From the NCBI GenBank assembly GCA_016872195.1, contig VHAT01000004.1, positions 1-64,000 of the forward strand: 64,000 nt of DNA, read 5' to 3'. This DNA is from Sphingomonadales bacterium. Lineage in GTDB: Bacteria > Bacteroidota > Bacteroidia > Chitinophagales > Chitinophagaceae. The notes below the pieces were generated by a model. That model was not told the origin of the DNA and ran no database searches. It saw only the letters and a program-made list of their open reading frames with translations. The position numbers were made by a program, and so were the translations under genes. This document shows positions 25,836-34,838 of the stretch, piece after piece; position 1 is the stretch's first letter, and every line of letters begins with the position of its first letter.

Positions 25836-26482
25836 GATCGGCCTCGACGACCATTCTCCTGAAAAAGCGGAATCTGAATTCCCCCTCTGAACACAGGAAC
25901 GGAACGACCGTAGGCATCCGTATAGGGAGAATATAAGTTACCCGATACGTCAAAGAGGATCGAAAGATAATAGAACGGCACGCCTCCCTTACCCCAACGA
26001 TTGCTGGTATAGCCCCCTCCCACCAATACGCTGCCTGCATCGATACGGCGCACCTCAGGAGGTCCTAGTACCGGAATACTGCGCTGTCGTATAAAATTAT
26101 GTTCGAGCTGTCCTTGCAAAAAAATACTGCGTAACGGATAGAGCCGCAGCCAACCTCCGCCCCCATAGACCGATTGACGAAGCTTATTATTGAAGATCCC
26201 ATTGTAATCGCGGATGGAGTTGTACGTATAATTGACCTGAAGAGCCAGGTCTACATAATCGGTAAGACTATAACCAAAGACCGGATTTCCGCCAATGAGA
26301 AAGGTGTTATTGAAAACCCCAAAAGATACCGAGCCACCAGTAAATAAATTCTTTTTCCAATCACCCGGCTCTTTATCACGCTGAGCAACTACCGAAAAAG
26401 AAAGAAAAAAACAAATTCCTGTCAATAAGGGGAGCAACAGCACTTTCTTAAAATAAGGTCGGCTTACTACCATAAAATTCAT
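25826..26482 (-). CDS. Putative outer-membrane beta-barrel protein
   Basis: The 218-residue protein has a signal peptide (~8-34, ending VVAQ) and then alternating aromatic and glycine-rich strands (GGSVSFGVFNNTFLIGG..., YGGGGWLRLYPLR, VGGGYTSNRWG), as in small outer-membrane barrels. No specific family is recognised. Two ATG codons are possible (26482 and 26473); the first is used. Its 3' end overlaps the LOG gene on the other strand. Role unknown. Confidence 0.78.
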   Translation of the reverse strand: MNFMVVSRPYFKKVLLLPLLTGICFFLSFSVVAQRDKEPGDWKKNLFTGGSVSFGVFNNTFLIGGNPVFGYSLTDYVDLALQVNYTYNSIRDYNGIFNNKLRQSVYGGGGWLRLYPLRSIFLQGQLEHNFIRQRSIPVLGPPEVRRIDAGSVLVGGGYTSNRWGKGGVPFYYLSILFDVSGNLYSPYTDAYGRSVPVFRGGIQIPLFQENGRRGRSYR

Positions 26483-26492
26483 AGCGGATCAT

Positions 26493-27896
26493 TTAAAATA
26501 TCTTATCGGCATTCAATATGCCATTGGGATCGAATGCGCGTTTGATATCACGCATAAGTCGCAACGATGTTTCTTCGAATACGATGGGCATGAAGCTTTT
26601 TTGAATCAGTCCAATACCATGCTCGGCACTAATGGTTCCTCCCAGGCGATGCACCAGCTTGAATAACTCAGCAATAACCTCTTGCATAGGCCCATGTCCA
26701 TAGCTATTGGGAACGCCCTCTTTTCGAATTCGAATATGCAAATTGCCATCGCCGGCATGTCCATAGCAGATCACATCGAATCCATGCGTCTTACCCATAG
26801 CTTTGACGCCCTTGATAAGAGCCGGTAACTCGGCCCGGGGCACCACGGTATCTTCCTCGATTGTATAGCCAACCAGTTTGGCAGCTTCGGCCGCACGGCG
26901 ACGCAACTTCCAGAGTTGATCTTTTTGACTGGCATCTTCGGCAAAATAGATCTCTCCTATATCAAATTGAGTCAATAACGTTCCGATCGCCTCCATTTCT
27001 CCCATTAATACGTCCATATTGTTGCCATCTACCTCAATGATCAGGTGCGCAGCTGTATCATCGGTGATCGGAACGGCGGCCGTTCCCACCAACTCGCTCA
27101 CGATCTTGAGCGCATCGATCTCCATTAATTCCAGTGCACTGGGCGTAAACCCGGCCCTGAAAATGGCACTTACCGCCTCGCCGGCCTCCTCTAACTTTCT
27201 AAAAGGCACCAACATCAGCAGTTCTTGTGTGGGCAGGGGTATTAATTTAAGAACGATCTTGGTCACGATCCCCAAGGTGCCTTCGCTCCCTACGACCAAT
27301 TGTGTCAGGTTATACCCTGTTACATTCTTGAGCACATTCGAACCGGTCCAGATGATCTCTCCGGTAGGCAGTACCAGCTCGAGATTAAGTACATAATCTT
27401 TGACCACCCCGTACTTGACCGCCTTGGGACCACCGCTATTCTCCGCAATATTTCCACCAATAAAACAAGAGCCGCGGCTACTGGGGTCGGGTGGATAAAA
27501 TAATTTTTTCTCCTTTACCGCTTGCTGAAGCACCTCGGTGATAACACCCGGCTCGGTAGTAACCTGAAGATTTCGTTCATCGATCGACAGTATACTATTC
27601 ATGCGCTCGGTACTAAGCAATACTCCTCCCAAATGTGGAAGGGCCCCACCACTAAGTCCTGTGCCGGCTCCACGCGGCGTAACCGGAATCAGATCGGCAT
27701 TACAGATAGTCAAAATAGCACTGATCTCTTGGGCTGTGCGCGGCTTGATGACGACCTCGGGTAAAAAATGCAGGTTCTCCGTTTCGTCATGGGCATAATG
27801 ATCGAGCGTCTCCGCATCGACATATACATATTCGGCTCCAACGATCGCTTTAAAACGATCGATATGCGAAGCCAGCAGGGTACCTTTTTTTGACAT
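26493..27896 (-). CDS. FAD-binding oxidase, GlcD / D-lactate dehydrogenase type
   Basis: This flavoenzyme of the VAO/PCMH group oxidises a 2-hydroxy acid such as glycolate or D-lactate. The 467-residue protein has the FAD-binding part (~45-220: PVTPRGAGTGLSGG ~75, PPDPSS, GGNIAENSGGPKAVKYG ~150, LVVGSEGTLGIVT ~200) and the C-terminal FAD-linked oxidase domain with CYGHAGDGNLHIRI (~375) and SAEHGIGLIQK (~425). It has no iron-sulfur half and no glcE or glcF beside it, so it acts as a single-subunit enzyme. Substrate uncertain. Confidence 0.92.
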   Translation of the reverse strand: MSKKGTLLASHIDRFKAIVGAEYVYVDAETLDHYAHDETENLHFLPEVVIKPRTAQEISAILTICNADLIPVTPRGAGTGLSGGALPHLGGVLLSTERMNSILSIDERNLQVTTEPGVITEVLQQAVKEKKLFYPPDPSSRGSCFIGGNIAENSGGPKAVKYGVVKDYVLNLELVLPTGEIIWTGSNVLKNVTGYNLTQLVVGSEGTLGIVTKIVLKLIPLPTQELLMLVPFRKLEEAGEAVSAIFRAGFTPSALELMEIDALKIVSELVGTAAVPITDDTAAHLIIEVDGNNMDVLMGEMEAIGTLLTQFDIGEIYFAEDASQKDQLWKLRRRAAEAAKLVGYTIEEDTVVPRAELPALIKGVKAMGKTHGFDVICYGHAGDGNLHIRIRKEGVPNSYGHGPMQEVIAELFKLVHRLGGTISAEHGIGLIQKSFMPIVFEETSLRLMRDIKRAFDPNGILNADKIF

Positions 27897-27948
27897 GCAA
27901 GATCAGCTTAGAGTCCAAAAATCGGCATAAAAAGGCAACTGAAAAAGA

Positions 27949-28989
27949 CTAATACCGAAAAGAAGGACACATGGATTCTCTTCGGTTGCCCCGGTAGGGA
28001 TCGGTTAGTCCCTGTTTGACCAGCGAGAGCTCTAAGGCACCTCTCCGGTTGTTGAAATTCTTAAGCGAAGACATCGTTGCATCATAGCTGAATTGCAGTA
28101 CCATGTCTTTGAATCCAAGACCGACCATCGGGATCAGCGATTCGTTATATCGATAATAGAGCCCGCCGGATAATACATATTCTCCATCGCCGGAGAGATT
28201 GTAGTGTGCATTGACCCCTCCTACCCACTCCGAGGCTGCGGCCTGTATGGAAAAATAGAGGTGCGGACTGACAATAACTTGATCGTTGAGTTTAAAGCTG
28301 GCATTGAAAAAACCATTGTAGCGAACCGGGATCCGATTATCGATTCCATCGATACTTGCAAAAAAACTCTCTTGCGGTCTGTTCAGGTGCATGGCGGAGA
28401 AACCCAAATTAAAAAAGGTAGCGTCCGACGGAAAATAGGCATAATTGAGGCCCACCTGCATATCGACGTAATTAATGTTATTGGCCGCGAGTAAGGGCGC
28501 CAGATTCGATTGATGACTATCAAAGAACTGCCCGTTCCATTGTGCCGGAAAGGTGAGCCCCGAAGTGTTGATATTCTTATTGGCCCAACCCACATTAAAG
28601 CCAAGCCCGAGCAAACTCCCGTTCCCGATCATTTGATGATACGCCAAAGAGCCGTACACTTTGGTAGAGGTAAGCGCACTGGTTCCGGCTACATCGCGAA
28701 GCAATAGACCGCCTACTCCGAGCCAACCGGTTTGCTCGCTGTTCTGCAAGAGTTGTGCATCGCCAAAGACACTCATGGTCTTGTAGGGAAAGGCTGTGAC
28801 CGAAGCCCATTGACTGCGATAGTTGATACCGAGACGATAATCTCCATCGGGAATAAAACCCGTGTGAGCAGGGTTGACCAATAAAGGCGTTTGGGTAAAC
28901 TGAGAAAAATGCAGGTCTTGAGCCGATAGCCCCTGCAAGAGGCTACTCGCAACAATAAAAAAATTGACTATGATACGACCGTACTGCAT
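27949..28989 (-). CDS. PorP/SprF family type IX secretion membrane protein
   Basis: The 346-residue outer-membrane protein begins with a signal peptide and the hallmark AQDLHFSQFTQTPLLVNPAHTG (shown in part: HFSQFTQTPLLVNPA, ~27-41), then GDYRLGINYRSQW, GLGFNVGW and many beta strands. PorP/SprF proteins serve T9SS; SprF-like members are needed for export of the adjacent type B substrate. Here the gene follows the large type B protein by only four bases, so it is very likely that protein's dedicated partner. Confidence 0.94.
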   Translation of the reverse strand: MQYGRIIVNFFIVASSLLQGLSAQDLHFSQFTQTPLLVNPAHTGFIPDGDYRLGINYRSQWASVTAFPYKTMSVFGDAQLLQNSEQTGWLGVGGLLLRDVAGTSALTSTKVYGSLAYHQMIGNGSLLGLGFNVGWANKNINTSGLTFPAQWNGQFFDSHQSNLAPLLAANNINYVDMQVGLNYAYFPSDATFFNLGFSAMHLNRPQESFFASIDGIDNRIPVRYNGFFNASFKLNDQVIVSPHLYFSIQAAASEWVGGVNAHYNLSGDGEYVLSGGLYYRYNESLIPMVGLGFKDMVLQFSYDATMSSLKNFNNRRGALELSLVKQGLTDPYRGNRRESMCPSFRY

Positions 28990-28993
28990 GTCT

Positions 28994-31900
28994 TTATCGA
29001 ATAAGCGTGATATCCCCTTTTTTGATCAGGGTCTTTCCATCGAAAAATTCAACTGACAAGGTATAAATATAAACATCCATTGGCTGCAGTACCCCTTGAT
29101 AGGTACCATTCCAACCCTGCTCCAGGTCAATGGATTCAAATACTTTTTGCCCCCATCGATTCCATATTTCCAGTTTCATTTTGCTAATGCCAAATCCCCG
29201 TACTTTAAGCACTGAATTGATATCCCCACTCAATGGGGTAAAGCCGGTGGGAACATCCACCGCCGGCACAACCGTCGCTTGCACGCTACGACAAGTGGTG
29301 CGTGGGCAATCCAACGAATTATACGAAGTCAGACAAGCCTGAAAGGTGCCTGTGGCCCGATATTGACGCACGATCGGTGCCCGCGACGTCGTAAGCAAAC
29401 TATCTCCATCGCCAAAAACCCACTTGAAGCGAACGGCATCGGCCGAACTCTGGTTGGTGAAGGTATGAGGGGTGTTGGGCTGCAAGGCCGTGGGCGAGAC
29501 CGAAAAATTAGATTGCGGCGCATCGAGTACTTGCACTAAGAATCGTGCGGTGTCACTAAGATTACAGGTATTGGGATTCGTTGCGACCAGCGTAATGGTA
29601 TAAGTACCCGGTGTGGTGTAGGTATAATTTGGTGAGGCCGAAGTAGACGTGTTGCCATCCCCAAAATTCCAAAGATAGGTTTGAGCAGACAGCGAATTGT
29701 TCGTAAGCAAGGGTTGAAATGGAATACAGCCCCTGGCCGTACTCGTAAAGCTAGCTTTTACATTCGCATCAACGCTAATGGGTATGATCAACGAATCGGG
29801 AGCATTACAATAGGTCGTATCCTGTAAATAGAGTCGCACATTATACGTACCAGGACCGGCAAAGTTGTGATTGACCGGACCCGGTCCCGCCACCACGGGC
29901 GCGGAGCCATCCCCAAAGTTCCAAAGGAAAGAATTGGCCCTAAAGGGATAACCTGGCAAAGTGGTCGATAGATTATCAAAACGATAATTGAACGCAGTAC
30001 AAGGAGGAAGTTTGACAGGATCAAAATCGAGATCGGCCTCAATATTACCCACCCTGATCTGTATATAGGAAGTATCTCTGATATTACAAGTAGTAGGATC
30101 TACGGCGATCAATCGAACCGTATAGGTGCCAACGGCCAAATATTGATGCGAGTTAGTGGCCGTAGTGGTCGTTTCGTCGGGCGAACCATCTCCAAAGTTC
30201 CAGATATAGGATTGTGCAGTAGCGACCGTATCGGTAAAAGCAACGGTGAGCGGTACACAACCCAAGGTATCACCCGCTATATTATTGATACTGGAGCGAA
30301 TGCCACTTTGCACCCCTGAAAGATTCATGGCGATCTTGACCATAGTAAGACTACATCCCGCGCCACTAGAATTATTGGAGGTAGACCACGAACCAGCGGT
30401 TACCGGAAAAGTAGGTCGTGGGCCTGTTCCCACCATACAGTTACCACAGATAGCCTGATAGATGGTACCGCGACTATCAAAGCGACTAGTGCCTCCATCT
30501 ACGTGATCATTACCGCCATTTTGCGAATTATCCTCACCAAAAAAACTTCCGAATAAAATGCCGGCGGCATCTTTTTTGAGCACAACGAAATAAAAATCCT
30601 TACCATCGGTTACTGATTTGAACGCATCAGGAGTAACCGGTAAACCGGCCGTGCTAGCACTGGTAAACCCGGAACCAAACCCAGCACCACCCCAACCAGA
30701 CATATATACATTTTCGCAGCGATCAACTAAAAAAGCAATAGGAGAGATATTAGGAACAGCCGCCCCCGTACCAAATGCAGCCGAGTACACATAGGCAGAA
30801 AGGTCGGGTTGCAACTTGGCAATAAATTGTTTTCCGGCGGGATTATTAAAAGGAGCGCTTGCATTCGAGATTGGCCAGCTTCCTGTAGTTTGACCCATCA
30901 CATACGGAAATCCATTGGCATCGAATTGCACGCCAAAGACCTGATCGATCGCTGTGGTTCCGATAAAACTGGTACGCAGTCGCTGAGTACCCGTGGGGTT
31001 GATAATAGCAACATATCCATCAATGGCACCCCCCAGCGAAGGACCGATCACGGTACCGGTTTGTGTAGCGGGGATCAGGTTTGCGCTTTCAGTTCCTCCG
31101 GCCATATAGATATTCCCATTGCCAGGATGTACGGCCAGTACATAGCCGGCATCATTACCCGTACCTCCCAAAAAACTGGCAAAGATCAAATTGCTCAGGT
31201 CAGAAGAAAGTTTTAACAACACGGCGTCTTGCGCACCACCGCCAAAATTAGTTTGAAACGCCCCGGCGGTGGTAGGAAAACGACCGGTACCTGTAGCGGA
31301 GGATTGCGTATGAGAGGCAACTAATACATTGCCTTGTGCATCTAAAATAATTTCTCCTCGGCCATCATCTCCGTAATTACGTTGCAGCGAACTCAGCGAG
31401 CGCGCCGTAGCAATGTTGACCGCATCGGGCCCACTGCCCCCGATCTTGCGCGATCCCATCAGTACGGTGCCGGTCGCATTGAGCTTGGCAACCACAATAT
31501 CAAATCCGTCTCCGGCCAAGGTTCCGTTATTGATGACCGGAAATCCATTGACTCCATTAGGAGAATTGGTTCGACCGGTCACATAAAGATTCTGTTGCGC
31601 ATCGACCACCAAGCTATGGGGTTGTTCATCGCCCGCCCCACCCAGGTACGTGGCCCAGATCCGTCGGGTACCATCGGCACTTAATCGAATTAATCCCATA
31701 TCGGTTGTACCGCCTCGAAAACTTGATTGAATAGCTCCGGGACTAACCGGAAAACTGCCCCCCTCATTGAACACGATGCCACCGGCATACATACTGCCGT
31801 CGGGTCCATACGTAGCGGTAAATCCCCAATTGTCGGCGGTGCTGCCAGAAAACGAACAGAATACAAAAGAGGGATCGATAACTAGTGTAGTATTCGGGTC

Positions 31901-32590
31901 GTACGATCCTACTTCGAATCGCAGCAGATTGTCCTGTAACCGATAGCGACAACTAATTTCTTTGCGCCCGGCTTGTGAAGGCTGATAGGTAAAGGGAGAG
32001 GATTCCCGAAATGATCCGATCGAAGTACTTAATACTAATTCGCGGTTTTGCACCGCCATCTTGTCTACTCCCTGATAGCGAAGGACTATATCGGCAGGAT
32101 TCCCGCCGGGCCGCACGATCAGATCGTACTTTAAGGTGCCGGCATCACTATAATATCGAAGGTCGATATTTGGATAAATATCCTGGATGGTGATGACTTG
32201 GTAGATCGAGCAGGAAGTGGCCCAGCGAGTGGGATTATTTCCTACAAAATAATTTTCGTACGAAGGCAACGGACTCTCTCCTTGGATCTGTGCTATAGCA
32301 TGTTCCCGCTTTTTGACATCCACAAAGTCGACATTCCAAGCATGGGCACGAATATAAAAATCGCTTGTGTCGCCATGCTTCAGTTTTTGGATCTTGGCTA
32401 GATCACCGGGATTTTGTTGCAAAATCGTGAAGCCCCGCTCACGAATAAAAAAATATCCATTATTGACCTGCCCCCTGTACTGGACTTGCTGATCCCACTG
32501 GCCCTTGTTCTGCACGAACTCGATAGCCCCTTGTGCAGAGACCACGAGCGAGCCGCAGATCCAAACCAATAAGAATGATAGCTTTTTCAA
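28994..32590 (-). CDS. Large PKD-domain surface protein with T9SS type B (gliding-motility-type) C-terminus
   Basis: The 1,198-residue protein has a signal peptide (MKKLSFLLVWICGSLVVSAQ), an N-terminal DUF7948-like domain (~22-245, FVQNKGQW), a propeller-like region of repeated blades (~250-755: NLYVTGRTNS, NIYMAGGTES, NVYMSGWGG), four PKD domains (~775-1105, each with WNFGDG or FGDG) and the T9SS type B tail (~1107-1198, WNRWGQKVFES...). It should be exported and attached at the surface. The start is placed at a TTG (32590) because the signal peptide begins exactly there; upstream codons give no sensible leader. It is followed by its PorP/SprF partner. The ligand is unknown; adhesion or binding is likely. 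Confidence 0.9.
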   Translation of the reverse strand: MKKLSFLLVWICGSLVVSAQGAIEFVQNKGQWDQQVQYRGQVNNGYFFIRERGFTILQQNPGDLAKIQKLKHGDTSDFYIRAHAWNVDFVDVKKREHAIAQIQGESPLPSYENYFVGNNPTRWATSCSIYQVITIQDIYPNIDLRYYSDAGTLKYDLIVRPGGNPADIVLRYQGVDKMAVQNRELVLSTSIGSFRESSPFTYQPSQAGRKEISCRYRLQDNLLRFEVGSYDPNTTLVIDPSFVFCSFSGSTADNWGFTATYGPDGSMYAGGIVFNEGGSFPVSPGAIQSSFRGGTTDMGLIRLSADGTRRIWATYLGGAGDEQPHSLVVDAQQNLYVTGRTNSPNGVNGFPVINNGTLAGDGFDIVVAKLNATGTVLMGSRKIGGSGPDAVNIATARSLSSLQRNYGDDGRGEIILDAQGNVLVASHTQSSATGTGRFPTTAGAFQTNFGGGAQDAVLLKLSSDLSNLIFASFLGGTGNDAGYVLAVHPGNGNIYMAGGTESANLIPATQTGTVIGPSLGGAIDGYVAIINPTGTQRLRTSFIGTTAIDQVFGVQFDANGFPYVMGQTTGSWPISNASAPFNNPAGKQFIAKLQPDLSAYVYSAAFGTGAAVPNISPIAFLVDRCENVYMSGWGGAGFGSGFTSASTAGLPVTPDAFKSVTDGKDFYFVVLKKDAAGILFGSFFGEDNSQNGGNDHVDGGTSRFDSRGTIYQAICGNCMVGTGPRPTFPVTAGSWSTSNNSSGAGCSLTMVKIAMNLSGVQSGIRSSINNIAGDTLGCVPLTVAFTDTVATAQSYIWNFGDGSPDETTTTATNSHQYLAVGTYTVRLIAVDPTTCNIRDTSYIQIRVGNIEADLDFDPVKLPPCTAFNYRFDNLSTTLPGYPFRANSFLWNFGDGSAPVVAGPGPVNHNFAGPGTYNVRLYLQDTTYCNAPDSLIIPISVDANVKASFTSTARGCIPFQPLLTNNSLSAQTYLWNFGDGNTSTSASPNYTYTTPGTYTITLVATNPNTCNLSDTARFLVQVLDAPQSNFSVSPTALQPNTPHTFTNQSSADAVRFKWVFGDGDSLLTTSRAPIVRQYRATGTFQACLTSYNSLDCPRTTCRSVQATVVPAVDVPTGFTPLSGDINSVLKVRGFGISKMKLEIWNRWGQKVFESIDLEQGWNGTYQGVLQPMDVYIYTLSVEFFDGKTLIKKGDITLIR

Positions 32591-32717
32591 CCGGCAGATT
32601 TCATTTAAGGTAACAAAAATCCCTCGTGGGGAGTTCGAAAGAACTGTTAAGAGTGCAGAAATACCTCCCATTTGACAGCGAGCTGACAAATGGGTTTAAC
32701 ATATAACGCCGTAGGGC

Positions 32718-34778
32718 TCAGGATATTTTGCTCCAGGTCAGTATCGCCTTTCGTAGATTTACGAATTCGCGTAGCCGAGCATGGCGGGGGCTTTCCAATC
32801 CAGGGTCCATCTCCAGAAGTTGTGCCGCCTTTTCGCGGGCTACTTCGAGTAAACTTCGGTCGGCCACCAAAGAGGCTAGTTTAAAGGGCAGGGCCCCACT
32901 TTGCCGGGTGCCCTCAATTTCTCCCGGGCCTCGCAGCGCCAGATCTTTCTCTGCGATCTCAAAACCATTACCCGTTTGGGTCATTATCTTAAGTCGCTCA
33001 CGGGCATCGGCCCCCAGTTTGGGGCCTGTCAACAGTACACAATAACTTTTCTCGGAACCGCGCCCCACTCTTCCGCGTAGCTGATGCAATTGAGAGAGTC
33101 CGAATTTTTCAGCGCTTTCGATCACCATCACAGACGCATTGGGCACATTTACCCCCACCTCGATAACGGTGGTAGCGACCATGATCTGTGTATCGCCTTC
33201 GACAAACCGTTTCATATTGATCTCTTTTTGCTCGGCCGGCTGTCGCCCGTGCACCATGCTGATATGGTAACTAGGCTCAGGAAAAAAGGCCTTGACCTCT
33301 TCGTACCCCTTCATCAAGTTCTCATAATCGAGCGTGGCACTTTCTTCGATCAAGGGATAAATAAAATAGATCTGCCGTCCCGTGGTGATCTCACTTTTAA
33401 TGAAGTCCATTACCCGGCTGCGATCTTTTTCGAATCGGTGCACCGTTTTGATCGGCTGGCGACCCGGTGGCAACTCGTCGATAACGCTGTAATCCAGATC
33501 TCCATAGGCAGTCATGGCGAGTGTACGGGGTATGGGCGTTGCCGTCATCACCAGCATATGCGGCGGCACCACAGACTTTTTCCAAAGTTGGGCCCGCTGC
33601 GCTACTCCAAAGCGATGTTGCTCATCGATGATGACGAGTCCCAGTTTTTTAAACGTAACACTGTCTTCGATCAAGGCGTGCGTGCCAATTAATAAGGATA
33701 AGGATCCTTCTTCCAATTGATTCAGCAGTTGTTTTCGCTCCCGGGTACGGGTCGAACCGGTCAATAATCCTACGGACAAGCCCAGCTTTTGCAACAGGGC
33801 ACTTACCGAAGCAAAATGTTGTTGACAAAGAATTTCGGTAGGAGCCATCAAACAGGCCTGGTAACCATTATCAACGGCCAATAACATGCAGAGTACGGCC
33901 ACAATGGTCTTTCCACTACCCACATCACCTTGTAATAGTCTGTTCATTTGCTTCCCATTGGCGGTATCGGCCCTAATTTCTTTGATCACTCGTTTTTGCG
34001 CCCCAGTCAGCCCGAACGGGAGATGATGTTTATACAGATCATTAAAATACTGCCCTACTTTCTCAAAGACGACCCCTTCTGAGAACCGATGTCGCTGCCA
34101 TCGAACCAGCTGCATCCGAAGTTGCGCCACCAATAACTCCTCGAATTTTAACCGCAATAAGGCTTGCTGGTAATGTTCTGTAGATTCCGGAAAATGAATT
34201 TGTCTAAGCGCCTCGCTACGCACCATCAGTGTCATGGGCTTTAACGCGTCGAGAGGTAAGGGCTCGGTAAGATCGCTGTCCTTGAGTTGCGCGAACAAAG
34301 CTTGCGTTAAGCGCCCCAGCGCTCTTCCACCAAGTCCCTTAGATTTTAGTTTCTCCGTAGTGGAATAGACTGGCTCCAGGAATTTTTTTTCTAGTGTTTG
34401 CTCCGGTTCGATCTTTTCGATCTCAGGATGCACCAGTTGAGGACGACCATTAAAGAAACTAAGTCTTCCATACACCAGATAAGAGCAACCCGTTTGAATT
34501 ATTTTTTGTACCCAGTTGATCCCCTGAAACCAAGCTAATTCAATAGTACCGGTACGATCTTTGAAGGATACCAATAATCTTTTTCCAGCCCGCTGCCCTA
34601 CTACCTCCTGGTGTAGGATAACACCTGCCAACTGCACGAATTCCATATCAGGACGAAGTGAATCGATCGAATTAATGCGCGTGCGATCGATATGCCGGTA
34701 GGGATAATACTCCAACAGATCACCGAAGGTAAAAATGCTTAGCTCCTTTTTAAGCAGTTCGGCACGCAGCGGACCCAC
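32718..34778 (-). CDS. recG: ATP-dependent DNA helicase RecG
   Basis: RecG remodels stalled replication forks and Holliday junctions. The visible 686 residues include the wedge domain (~40-150), Walker A GDVGSGKTIVA (~284), DEQHRFG (~384), ATPIPRTLA and the C-terminal helicase motifs TTVIEVGVNVPNA and QLRGRVGRG (~570). 34778 is the first standard start (GTG), but the frame stays open upstream and encodes the conserved PIEYLKGVGP, so translation probably begins about 11 codons earlier, where only ATA (34811) or another rare codon is available. It follows mnmE by about 30-60 bases. Confidence 0.93.
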   Translation of the reverse strand: MGPLRAELLKKELSIFTFGDLLEYYPYRHIDRTRINSIDSLRPDMEFVQLAGVILHQEVVGQRAGKRLLVSFKDRTGTIELAWFQGINWVQKIIQTGCSYLVYGRLSFFNGRPQLVHPEIEKIEPEQTLEKKFLEPVYSTTEKLKSKGLGGRALGRLTQALFAQLKDSDLTEPLPLDALKPMTLMVRSEALRQIHFPESTEHYQQALLRLKFEELLVAQLRMQLVRWQRHRFSEGVVFEKVGQYFNDLYKHHLPFGLTGAQKRVIKEIRADTANGKQMNRLLQGDVGSGKTIVAVLCMLLAVDNGYQACLMAPTEILCQQHFASVSALLQKLGLSVGLLTGSTRTRERKQLLNQLEEGSLSLLIGTHALIEDSVTFKKLGLVIIDEQHRFGVAQRAQLWKKSVVPPHMLVMTATPIPRTLAMTAYGDLDYSVIDELPPGRQPIKTVHRFEKDRSRVMDFIKSEITTGRQIYFIYPLIEESATLDYENLMKGYEEVKAFFPEPSYHISMVHGRQPAEQKEINMKRFVEGDTQIMVATTVIEVGVNVPNASVMVIESAEKFGLSQLHQLRGRVGRGSEKSYCVLLTGPKLGADARERLKIMTQTGNGFEIAEKDLALRGPGEIEGTRQSGALPFKLASLVADRSLLEVAREKAAQLLEMDPGLESPRHARLREFVNLRKAILTWSKIS

Positions 34779-34838
34779 CCCCTTTAGGTATTCGATAGGA
34801 TAACTTAATATAGAAGCCGAAGGTGCGATAACAAAAAA

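Noticed and set aside
33084-33692. A 202-codon open frame opposite recG
   Set aside because: It lies fully inside a conserved helicase gene on the other strand, has no leader or family-like motif, and is best seen as a shadow of recG codon use.
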